In this document: positions 10,476 to 16,331 of the stretch, one piece after another
Position numbering within the stretch: position 1 is the first letter of the stretch
How the letters are laid out: each line of letters opens with the position of its first letter
Origin: an uncultured Eubacteriales bacterium
GTDB lineage: Bacteria; Bacillota; Clostridia; Peptostreptococcales; Anaerovoracaceae
Reading direction: 5' to 3'
Assembly: GCA_902803185.1 (NCBI GenBank)
Contig: CADCOV010000124.1
Coordinates: 1 to 16,331 of the forward strand
Length of the DNA: 16,331 bases
The notes under the pieces: generated by a model
What the model was told of the DNA's origin: nothing
The model's database searches: none
Seen by the model: the letters and a program-made list of their open reading frames with translations, nothing else
Program-made: the position numbers and the translations under genes

Positions 10476-11091
10476 AAGGATTGTACCTCTTTTCTACTCC
10501 GATGGTGGTCGCGCCCATGTGGCCGGGCAGGACTTTGGTGTCGTCCGGGAGCAGGAACAGCTTCTCTTTGATGGAGGCGATCAGCTCCGGAAAGCTGCCG
10601 CCGTAGAAGTCCGTCCTGCCGACGGAGGTCTGGAACAGGGTGTCGCCGCTGAAGAGGACGCCGTCCGCTTCGCTGTAGATGCACATCCCGCCCTTTGTGT
10701 GGCCCGGGGTCTCGATGAAGCGGAGGGTCATGCTGCCGATGGTCAGCGTGTCGCCGTCCTCCACGTAGAGGTCCGGCTCGATGGTGATCTCCCGGCCGAA
10801 GAACTCGATGGAGGAATTGAGTTCGCCGTTGCCGAGGAGCTCCGTTTCCTTTTTGCAGGCGCAGACGCGGATCTCAGGGAAATCCTGCTTAAAGCCCGGG
10901 ACGCCGCCGATGTGGTCCCCGTGGGCGTGGGTCAGGAGGATGTAGGAAGGCGTGACGCCGAGTTCCTTGATCCTCTGGGTGATCCTGTTGTCGTGACCGC
11001 CCGGATCGACCAGGAACCCCTGCCCCGCCTCATCGTAGGCCAGGTAGGTGTTCACGGCCAGGGGGCCGGTGTGGTAAAGCTCTATTTTCAA
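10468..11091 (-). CDS. MBL-fold metallo-hydrolase (YqgX / glyoxalase II-like)
   Basis: A 207-residue stand-alone metallo-beta-lactamase fold. The metal-binding set is complete: HAHGDH (H55, H57, D59, H60), H131 in PGHTKGG, D150 in FSGDTLF and H191 in PGHMG. The compact size and the QTSVGRTD segment match the YqgX group of glyoxalase II-like hydrolases, found beside rel and hemZ in many Clostridia. The substrate is not known; hydroxyacyl-glutathione is unlikely if the host lacks glutathione, and a bacillithiol or other thioester is possible. The start is TTG at 11091, with AGGAG 6 nt upstream; that Shine-Dalgarno overlaps the relA stop codon, so the two genes are 9 nt apart. Confidence 0.9.
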   Translation of the reverse strand: MKIELYHTGPLAVNTYLAYDEAGQGFLVDPGGHDNRITQRIKELGVTPSYILLTHAHGDHIGGVPGFKQDFPEIRVCACKKETELLGNGELNSSIEFFGREITIEPDLYVEDGDTLTIGSMTLRFIETPGHTKGGMCIYSEADGVLFSGDTLFQTSVGRTDFYGGSFPELIASIKEKLFLLPDDTKVLPGHMGATTIGVEKRYNPFV

Positions 11092-11100
11092 GTCAGTCTC

Positions 11101-13305
11101 CTATGATCTGGAGCGGTAGGCGTCGGTCACGCCCTCCACGTTCCGGAGGGTCCTTAAGACCTTCTGGATCTGCTGGGTGCTGGCGATGGACAGGGTCAGG
11201 ATGATGTGGACCGTGTTGTCGCTGCCACTCTTGGCGTTGACGCCGGAGATGTGGACGTCCATGTCCTCGCAGGCCTTGGAGATGTCGGAGAACATGTGCT
11301 TGCGGTCCACGGTGACGATGCAGATGTCGGCGTTATAGGATTTGTCCGCCTTCAGGCCTTCCCATTCCACCTCGATCATGCGAGCCAGCTCGGCCTCCGG
11401 CAGCGCCCGGACGTTGGAGCAGTCCCTTCTATGGACGGAGATGCCTCTCCCCTTGGTGATGAAGCCGATGATATCGTCTCCCGGGACCGGGTTGCAGCAG
11501 CGGGCGATGCGGATCATCAGGTTGTCCGCGCCCCGCACGATGATGCCCGGGTTGTCCCGGCGCAGCCGCTCTTCCTTCTCCCGGCGGGCAGAGCCCTCCG
11601 CGGCGGCCTTGGCCTTCTCTTCTTCTTTCTTCTGGGCCAGCTGCTGCTCCTCGTCGTGGAGGCGGAACAGGATGCCGGCGAAACGGCCAAGGAGCGCGCT
11701 GTTCTTGCTGATCTGGACGTACATGTCGTCCAGGCCGTTGGCGGAACCGACCTCCTTGATGGCCTTGTTCATGTGGGCTGCGCGCTCCACGACCTGCGGA
11801 TCGTAGCCCTTCTTGCGGATGTATTTGTCCAGGAGCTCCCTGCCCTTGGCCACGTCGTCCGACTTGTTGGACTTGCGGAGCCACTGGCGGATCTTGGTCC
11901 TGGCGGTGGAACTCTTCGCGATCTTCAGCCAGTCCACGCTTGGGCCGCTGGAATTGGAGGAAGTGACGATCTCGACGATGTCGCCGTTGTGGAGCTGGTG
12001 GTCGATGGTGACCATCTTGCCGTTCACCTTGGCGCCCACGCACTTGCAGCCGACGTCGGTGTGGATCTTGAAGGCGAAGTCCAGCGGCGTGGAGCCCGCA
12101 GGCAGGTCGATGACCTCCCCCTTCGGGGTGAACACGAAGACCTGGGAGGAGAAGAGATCCATCTTCAGGGTCTCCATGAACTCCTTCGGATCCTTCAGCT
12201 CCTGCTGCCACTCCAGGGTCTGGCGGAGCCAGGCCAGCTTGAGATCTTCGTTGTTCTGCTTGCCGTCGGTCTTGCCTTCCTTGTACTTCCAGTGGGCCGC
12301 GATACCGTATTCCGCCACGTGGTGCATCTCGTAGGTGCGGATCTGGATCTCGAACGGTTCGCCGTTGTCGCCCAGGACCGTCGTGTGCAGCGACTGATAC
12401 ATATTCGGCTTCGGCATCGCGATGTAGTCCTTGAACCGGCCCGGGATCGGCTTCCACATGGTGTGGACCTGTCCCAGCACCGCGTAGCAGTCCCTCACCG
12501 TGTCGACGATGACCCGGACCGCGGTCAGATCAAAGATCTCATCCAGCTGCTTGTGCTGCAGCGTCATCTTCTTGTAGACGCTGTAGAGGTGCTTGGAGCG
12601 GCCGCTGATGTCGTAGTGGAGGTTCATCTGGTCCAGGGATTCCCGGATCTTCTGCATGGCCTCGTTGATGAAGTGGTCCCTCTGGGCCTTCTTCTCCGCG
12701 ACCTCCTTCTTCAGGACCTCGTATTCCTTCGGATGGAGGTATTTGAGGGCCGTGTCCTCCAGCTCGAACTTCACCGCGTAGATGCCCAGCCGGCTGGCCA
12801 GCGGCGCGTAGATGTCCAGGGTCTCCTTGGATTTCTCCACCTGCTTCTCCGGCTTCCAGTACTCCGCGGTGCGCATGTTGTGCAGGCGGTCCGCCAGCTT
12901 GATGATGAGGACCCGGATGTCCTTGGACATGGCCAGGAGCATCTTCCTGAGGTTTTCCGCCTGCGCTTCTTCCTGCGTGTCGAATTTGATGGAACCGATC
13001 TTGGTGACGCCGTCCACCAGGAGGGCCACCTCTTCGCCGAACTCCTGCACCATGTTCTCTCTGGTGAAGCTGGTGTCTTCCACGACATCATGAAGCAGAC
13101 CACCTACGATGGTCTCCTCATCCATCCCCAGCTGGGCCAGGATCTTGGCCACGGCGATCGGGTGGATGAAATACGGCTCCCCGCTCTTGCGGAGCTGGCC
13201 CTCGTGCAGCCGCTGGGCTGTATCGAAGGCCTTGCCGATCATGTCTGTCTGGTAGTTCGGGTTGAATGCCAGAATTTCTTCGAGAAACTGCTGTTTCGAT
13301 TCCAT
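11101..13305 (-). CDS. relA: Bifunctional (p)ppGpp synthetase/hydrolase (Rel)
   Basis: A 734-residue long RSH protein that makes and degrades the stringent-response alarmone. Hydrolase domain: H48, HDVVED (H72-D73) and KLADRLHNMRT (136-146) are intact. Synthetase domain: the diagnostic loop reads RFKD (290-293), the RxKD form of bifunctional enzymes rather than the ExDD form of synthetase-only RelA, followed by YQSLHTTV. Then come a TGS domain (about 393-455), a helical region, a charged coiled-coil-like stretch rich in Glu/Lys/Ala, the zinc-finger segment RCCNPVPGDDIIGF with HRRDC, and a C-terminal ACT domain. ATG at 13305 has only a weak Shine-Dalgarno (GGAA, 3-4 nt away), 48 nt after secDF. 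The usual clostridial neighbours recJ and apt between secDF and rel, and dtd after rel, are absent. Confidence 0.97.
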   Translation of the reverse strand: MESKQQFLEEILAFNPNYQTDMIGKAFDTAQRLHEGQLRKSGEPYFIHPIAVAKILAQLGMDEETIVGGLLHDVVEDTSFTRENMVQEFGEEVALLVDGVTKIGSIKFDTQEEAQAENLRKMLLAMSKDIRVLIIKLADRLHNMRTAEYWKPEKQVEKSKETLDIYAPLASRLGIYAVKFELEDTALKYLHPKEYEVLKKEVAEKKAQRDHFINEAMQKIRESLDQMNLHYDISGRSKHLYSVYKKMTLQHKQLDEIFDLTAVRVIVDTVRDCYAVLGQVHTMWKPIPGRFKDYIAMPKPNMYQSLHTTVLGDNGEPFEIQIRTYEMHHVAEYGIAAHWKYKEGKTDGKQNNEDLKLAWLRQTLEWQQELKDPKEFMETLKMDLFSSQVFVFTPKGEVIDLPAGSTPLDFAFKIHTDVGCKCVGAKVNGKMVTIDHQLHNGDIVEIVTSSNSSGPSVDWLKIAKSSTARTKIRQWLRKSNKSDDVAKGRELLDKYIRKKGYDPQVVERAAHMNKAIKEVGSANGLDDMYVQISKNSALLGRFAGILFRLHDEEQQLAQKKEEEKAKAAAEGSARREKEERLRRDNPGIIVRGADNLMIRIARCCNPVPGDDIIGFITKGRGISVHRRDCSNVRALPEAELARMIEVEWEGLKADKSYNADICIVTVDRKHMFSDISKACEDMDVHISGVNAKSGSDNTVHIILTLSIASTQQIQKVLRTLRNVEGVTDAYRSRS

Positions 13306-13340
13306 GTTTCCGGTGATGATTCTTTCTGCTGGTGATAACG

Positions 13341-13375
13341 GGCGGAGAGGCCTCTACTTGGAGGCCTTGCCCGCC
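13341..13375 (-). repeat. Inverted repeat (hairpin) spanning the secDF stop codon
   Basis: AGGCCTC (13348-13354) and GAGGCCT (13361-13367) form a perfect 7-bp stem around a 6-nt loop that contains most of the secDF stop codon. GGCGG (13341-13345) and CCGCC (13371-13375) add an outer 5-bp stem past a small internal loop. No T-run follows on the minus strand, so it is not a standard intrinsic terminator. It lies just upstream of the weak relA ribosome binding site. Possible roles are mRNA stabilisation, a processing boundary or limitation of relA translation; none is shown by the sequence. Confidence 0.6.
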
Positions 13376-15570
13376 TTCTCCTGATTCAGCTTATACTTGG
13401 ACTTCTTCTCATCCTTGCTGAGCTCGTAGAACATCGGGCTGCAGAGGAAGATGGAAGAATAGGTACCGACCAGAACGCCGATGATGAGCGGAATGACGAA
13501 CTGGCGGATGGAGGTGGAGACCATGATGGTCATCGGCACCATGCAGACCAGGGTCGTGATGGACGTCATCAGAGAACGGCTCAGGGTCTGATTGATGCTG
13601 CGGTCGATGGTCTCGCCGAGGCCGTCTCTCTTGTACAGGACGCGGTTCTCACGGATCCTGTCGAAGACGACGATGGTGTCGTTGATGGAGTATCCGACGA
13701 CGGTCAGGATACCGGCGATGAACGGGTTGTTGATGGTGATGCCGAACAGGCCGTACAGCGCCAGGACCACGAGGACGTCGTGGGCCAGGCCCGCCACGGC
13801 GGAGACACCGAACTTCCAGGTCTTGAACCGGAAGATGATGTAGATCAGCATGCAGACAGCCGCGATCAAAACGGACTTGACGGCGTTGGACTTGAGTTCG
13901 TTGCCGACGGTCGGTCCGAACTGCTCGGAAGCCAGGACGTCATCGGTGCTGATGTCGTACTTCTCGGCCAGCTTATTGATGACCTCGGTACGCTCGGCGT
14001 TGTCCATGGCCTTGATGGTCTTGATGATGACCTGGTCGCGCTCGCTGCCGGCCAGGACGATGGACGGATCCAGATCGAAGTCCGCGATCTGCGCAGCCAC
14101 CTCGTCGGTGTCCACGGTCTCGTGCATGTCGAGCTGGATCATGGTGCCGCCGGTGAAGTCGATGCCGTAGTTGAAGCCGCGGATCAGGCCGGCGCCCAGG
14201 CCGATGACGATGACGATGATGCTGGCGATGTAGAACTTCTTGCGGTTGGCGATGAAGTTGAACTCCTTCTTGAGGATGGACTTCGCGGTGCCGTCCTCGT
14301 TGCAGCCGAAGTACTTGTACTTGGAGTACTTCTTGCTCTGGGCCAGGAGGCCGATGAAGATCTGGGTGATCACGACAGCGGTGAAGATGCTGACGATGAT
14401 ACCGATCATGAGGGTCAGAGCGAAGCCCTTGACCGTGGTGGAACCGACCTGGTACAGGACGATGGCCGCGATCAAAGTGGTGACCTGGGCGTCGATGACG
14501 GTGACCACCGCATGGCGGAAGCCCTCCTCCACCGCAACCCGTACGGTCTTGCCCTTGGCGAATTCTTCCTTGATACGGGCGAAGATGATGACGTTCGCGT
14601 CGACGGCCATACCGATGGACAGGATGATCGCCGCGATGCCAGGGAGGGTCAGGACGCTGCCCATGCCCGCCATGATCCACATTACGATCAGGACGTACAG
14701 CGCGAGGGCGATGTCTGCCATGAGGCCGACCAGGTTGTAGGCCAGGAGCATGATCAGGAAGACCAGGACGAGGCCGATGCCGCCGGCGATGATGGACTTG
14801 TCAAGGGCGTCCGCGCCGATGGTGGCGGTCTGGACGGAGGAAGTGACTTCCTCGAGGGTCACAGGCAGCGCGCCGCCGCGGATCAGAGCCGCCAGGTTGG
14901 AGGCTTCGCTCTGGGCGAATCCGCCCGGCCTGGTGATCTCGCAGGTGCTGGTGTTGATGACGGACTGGACGACCGGCGCGGAGATGATCTCCGTATCGAG
15001 CATGATCATGATGGCCTTGTTGTCCACGCCCTCATTGGTGGAGGTGATCTCACCGTTATAGGCCTTGGTGGAGGCTTCGGTGAACTTCTCCTGTCCTTCG
15101 GCGGTGAATTCCAGATCGATCTTGTAGCCGCCGTGCTGTGTATCGGTGTCGATGCCGGCGTTCTTGATGTCCTCGCCGGTCATGACCAGGGTGCCGTCCG
15201 CCAGCAGGAACTTCAGCTGGGCGACGCGGCCGACCTGTTCGATCGCCTCATCCGCGTCCTCGACGCCCGGCATCTCGATCCTGATGCGCTTGTCCCCTTC
15301 TAAGGAGACCGTGGCTTCGGAGATGCCCATGGCGTTGACACGGTTGTTCAAAACGGCTCTGGTCTGATCCATCGTGGCGGCGAGCTCGGTGCCGGTCAGA
15401 TCGGTATCCGCCTCCAGTACGATGTAGACACCGCCGTTGATGTCTAAGCCGAATTTCATCAGGTCCTTGATCGAGCTGACCGATCCCGCACCGAAGATCG
15501 TGACGTACCATCCGGCGATCAGTACGATGATGATCAGAACGGCCAATACCTTTCTCAGTTTGTAACTCAT
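13354..15570 (-). CDS. secDF: SecDF, fused Sec translocase accessory membrane protein
   Basis: SecD and SecF are joined in one 738-residue protein that uses the proton gradient to help pull secreted proteins across the membrane after SecA. SecD half: an N-terminal membrane segment (about 8-27), GLDINGG (41-47), a large extracytoplasmic P1 domain and five further membrane segments with GMAVDANVIIFARI (D324), the conserved charged site of the proton path. SecF half begins near residue 430 with its own membrane segment, the FTGG motif and GYSINDTIVVFDRIREN near 626-642. Twelve membrane segments are expected. Start choice: a TTG at 15582 lies within the Shine-Dalgarno region, while the ATG at 15570 is 5 nt after GGAGG. 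It has its own promoter and follows a terminator, and is the first gene of the long cluster. SecDF fusions are known, for example in B. subtilis. Confidence 0.97.
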   Translation of the reverse strand: MSYKLRKVLAVLIIIVLIAGWYVTIFGAGSVSSIKDLMKFGLDINGGVYIVLEADTDLTGTELAATMDQTRAVLNNRVNAMGISEATVSLEGDKRIRIEMPGVEDADEAIEQVGRVAQLKFLLADGTLVMTGEDIKNAGIDTDTQHGGYKIDLEFTAEGQEKFTEASTKAYNGEITSTNEGVDNKAIMIMLDTEIISAPVVQSVINTSTCEITRPGGFAQSEASNLAALIRGGALPVTLEEVTSSVQTATIGADALDKSIIAGGIGLVLVFLIMLLAYNLVGLMADIALALYVLIVMWIMAGMGSVLTLPGIAAIILSIGMAVDANVIIFARIKEEFAKGKTVRVAVEEGFRHAVVTVIDAQVTTLIAAIVLYQVGSTTVKGFALTLMIGIIVSIFTAVVITQIFIGLLAQSKKYSKYKYFGCNEDGTAKSILKKEFNFIANRKKFYIASIIVIVIGLGAGLIRGFNYGIDFTGGTMIQLDMHETVDTDEVAAQIADFDLDPSIVLAGSERDQVIIKTIKAMDNAERTEVINKLAEKYDISTDDVLASEQFGPTVGNELKSNAVKSVLIAAVCMLIYIIFRFKTWKFGVSAVAGLAHDVLVVLALYGLFGITINNPFIAGILTVVGYSINDTIVVFDRIRENRVLYKRDGLGETIDRSINQTLSRSLMTSITTLVCMVPMTIMVSTSIRQFVIPLIIGVLVGTYSSIFLCSPMFYELSKDEKKSKYKLNQEKAGKASK

Positions 15571-15580
15571 ACTTTCCTCC
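15568..15580 (-). promoter_or_regulatory. secDF: Ribosome binding site that fixes the secDF start
   Basis: GGAGG (15580-15576) is followed by AAAGT and ATG (15570-15568). An in-frame TTG further upstream overlaps this site and cannot be served by it, so the protein should begin MSYKLRKV, directly before the first membrane segment. Confidence 0.8.
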
Positions 15581-15593
15581 AAAATAACAACTT

Positions 15594-15610
15594 ATAATAT
15601 GCCCTATTAT
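15594..15610. repeat. Small AT inverted repeat in the secDF leader
   Basis: On the minus strand ATAATA (15610-15605) and TATTAT (15599-15594) flank GGGCA. The dyad lies between the predicted secDF transcription start (near 15621) and the ribosome binding site. It could be an operator, but a six-base AT repeat in an AT-rich leader is easily due to chance. Confidence 0.25.
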
Positions 15611-15627
15611 GGCATTCTATAAAGGAC

Positions 15628-15656
15628 ATTTTACTACTTTTTGGGAGTTCCTTCAA
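15628..15656 (-). promoter_or_regulatory. Sigma-A type promoter for the secDF-rnjA gene series
   Basis: Minus strand: TTGAAG (15656-15651, 4 of 6 matches to the -35 consensus), a 17-nt spacer and TAAAAT (15633-15628, 5 of 6 matches to the -10). Transcription should start near 15621, giving a leader of about 50 nt before the secDF ATG. The surrounding AT-rich sequence between the yajC terminator and secDF, in a GC-rich genome, supports a promoter region. No riboswitch or T-box leader fits in this short space. Confidence 0.65.
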
Positions 15657-15708
15657 CCTTTTATCGAAGTAAAAAATGTTTATTTTTCAATAAAAGCACC
15701 CCTTCCGG

Positions 15709-15737
15709 AAAAGAAAAAGCTCCCGCATTGCGGGAGC
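15709..15737 (-). terminator. Rho-independent terminator after yajC
   Basis: On the minus strand GCTCCCGC, a 3-nt loop AAT and GCGGGAGC (15737-15719) form a perfect 8-bp stem followed directly by TTTTTCTTTT (15718-15709). It begins 17 nt after the yajC stop codon. It should end the tRNA-Leu/yajC transcript and separate it from secDF. Confidence 0.93.
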
Positions 15738-15754
15738 CCGAAAAAAGGCATGCA

Positions 15755-16207
15755 CTATTCGGCGATCTCGGCGCTTTCGGCGGCCTCGGCAGGAGCGGCA
15801 GCGGCGTCAGCGACCTCTGCGGCCTCTTCCTTGATCGCAGCGAGTTCGTCCTCCATGGTGGCCTCTTCCTTGCGGCCGAGGCGCTTCGGCTTGGCGGTCT
15901 TGACTTCCTCGGAAGCCTCCTCCTTCGCCGGCTTGTCGGACTTCTTCTCGATGGAGGAGATCGCCCACTTCTTCAGCTCAAAACGCACCTTGTCCGCACC
16001 GACCTGGATGACGACGCTGTCATCCTTCGTCTTGATGACCTTGCCCATGATGCCGCCGATGGTGACGACCTGGTCACCGACGCGGATGCTGCTTCTCATA
16101 TCGCTGATCTCTTTTTCCTTCTTCTTCTGCGGTCTGATCAAAAGGAAATACATCAAAGCGATAAAGACGACCAAAATGATGATCTGGGTGGATAATTGTC
16201 CGTTCAT
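15755..16207 (-). CDS. yajC: Preprotein translocase subunit YajC with acidic C-terminal tail
   Basis: YajC is a small single-span membrane protein that associates with SecDF. The protein has 150 residues: a membrane segment at about 8-24, the conserved LIRPQKKKEKE just after it, and the core GDQVVTIGGIMGKV with DKVRFELKKWAI ending near residue 86. Residues 88-150 form an extra tail, first Lys/Glu-mixed and then Ala/Glu-rich and acidic; most YajC proteins stop at about 85-110 residues. Start choice: the frame stays open upstream into the tRNA gene, but the ATG at 16207 follows AGGAGG with a 6-nt spacer and puts the membrane segment at the N-terminus as in the family. It lies 37 nt after the tRNA and ends at a terminator, so it is separated transcriptionally from secDF. 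Confidence 0.94.
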   Translation of the reverse strand: MNGQLSTQIIILVVFIALMYFLLIRPQKKKEKEISDMRSSIRVGDQVVTIGGIMGKVIKTKDDSVVIQVGADKVRFELKKWAISSIEKKSDKPAKEEASEEVKTAKPKRLGRKEEATMEDELAAIKEEAAEVADAAAAPAEAAESAEIAE

Positions 16208-16219
16208 TCTTCTCCTCCT
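16208..16219 (-). promoter_or_regulatory. yajC: Strong ribosome binding site that fixes the yajC start
   Basis: AGGAGG (16219-16214) with the 6-nt spacer AGAAGA leads into the ATG at 16207. This excludes longer in-frame starts that would read back through the tRNA-Leu gene. Confidence 0.85.
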
Positions 16220-16244
16220 AAGGGCCCTGTAATCTTGCATGATC

Positions 16245-16331
16245 TGGTGCCGGCGATGGGGGTCGAACCCATACGGTGTCGCCACCACGGGATTTTGAAT
16301 CCCGCACGTCTGCCAATTCCATCACGCCGGC
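16245..16331 (-). tRNA. tRNA-Leu, anticodon CAA
   Basis: An 87-nt type II tRNA whose first base coincides with the window edge. Acceptor stem GCCGGCG/CGCCGGC (16331-16325 with 16255-16249), D-arm with AATTGGCAGA, anticodon stem CGGGA/TCCCG with loop TTCAAAA (anticodon CAA, reading UUG), a long variable arm (GGTGGCGACACC) as expected for leucine, T-loop TTCGACC on stem ATGGG/CCCAT, discriminator A and an encoded CCA (16247-16245). It is followed by yajC after 37 nt with no terminator between, so a joint tRNA-mRNA transcript is likely; its promoter lies outside the window. Confidence 0.96.

Noticed and set aside
11206..13335. A 709-codon plus-strand open frame opposite relA, and a 507-codon one opposite secDF (13780-15303)
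   Set aside because: Both are in codon register with the sense genes and have no recognisable domain; they are composition artefacts.
13354..15570. SecD-SecF fusion as a possible novelty
   Set aside because: Natural SecDF fusions are well known, including in B. subtilis; not new.
16221..16228. Palindrome AGGGCCCT between tRNA-Leu and yajC
   Set aside because: No loop can form within the 8 bases and there is no second copy nearby; likely chance, partly overlapping the region before the Shine-Dalgarno.

Overview
This window reads as a GC-rich member of the Clostridia (Bacillota). The gene order secDF-rel-(MBL hydrolase)-hemZ-hisS-aspS is characteristic of that class. A yqeK/rsfS pair next to nadD, an RNase J gene and a bifunctional Rel protein also fit a low-GC-lineage Firmicute whose own base composition has moved to roughly 60% G+C (by eye). 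I cannot resolve the genus. Every gene lies on the minus strand, so transcription runs from the right end of the window to the left end.

Layout in the direction of transcription. At the right edge is a complete tRNA-Leu(CAA) with an encoded CCA end. Only 37 nt later comes yajC, closed by a clear Rho-independent terminator. A 184-nt AT-rich gap (15571-15754) holds that terminator, a recognisable sigma-A type promoter and a small AT inverted repeat. From this promoter runs a tightly packed series of genes: secDF (fused), relA, an MBL-fold hydrolase, hemZ, hisS, aspS, nadD, a yqeK-rsfS fusion, leuS and rnjA. Gaps are at most 48 nt and several genes overlap, so the series could be one transcript of about 15.5 kb. 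After rnjA there is a near-consensus promoter with an extended -10, followed by the first 11 codons of what is very probably efp (elongation factor P), cut by the left edge. No stretch over 300 nt lacks a gene.

Functionally the block is a translation and growth-control cluster. It holds three aminoacyl-tRNA synthetases (Leu, Asp, His), the (p)ppGpp synthetase/hydrolase that responds to uncharged tRNA, the ribosome silencing factor RsfS joined to a YqeK-type Ap4A hydrolase, NAD synthesis (NadD), the mRNA-decay enzyme RNase J and EF-P. The Sec accessory proteins YajC and SecDF stand upstream.

Most of the window is conserved housekeeping sequence, and I see no mobile element, CRISPR array, phage gene or defence system. 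The unusual points are: (1) the in-frame YqeK-RsfS fusion with a strong Shine-Dalgarno and ATG exactly at the domain seam, suggesting that free RsfS and the fusion are both made from one reading frame; (2) an Ala/Lys/Arg/Pro-rich, histone-H1-like N-terminal tail of about 97 residues on RNase J; (3) an Ala/Glu-rich C-terminal tail on YajC; (4) a GC-rich hairpin spanning the secDF stop codon just before a weakly initiated relA.
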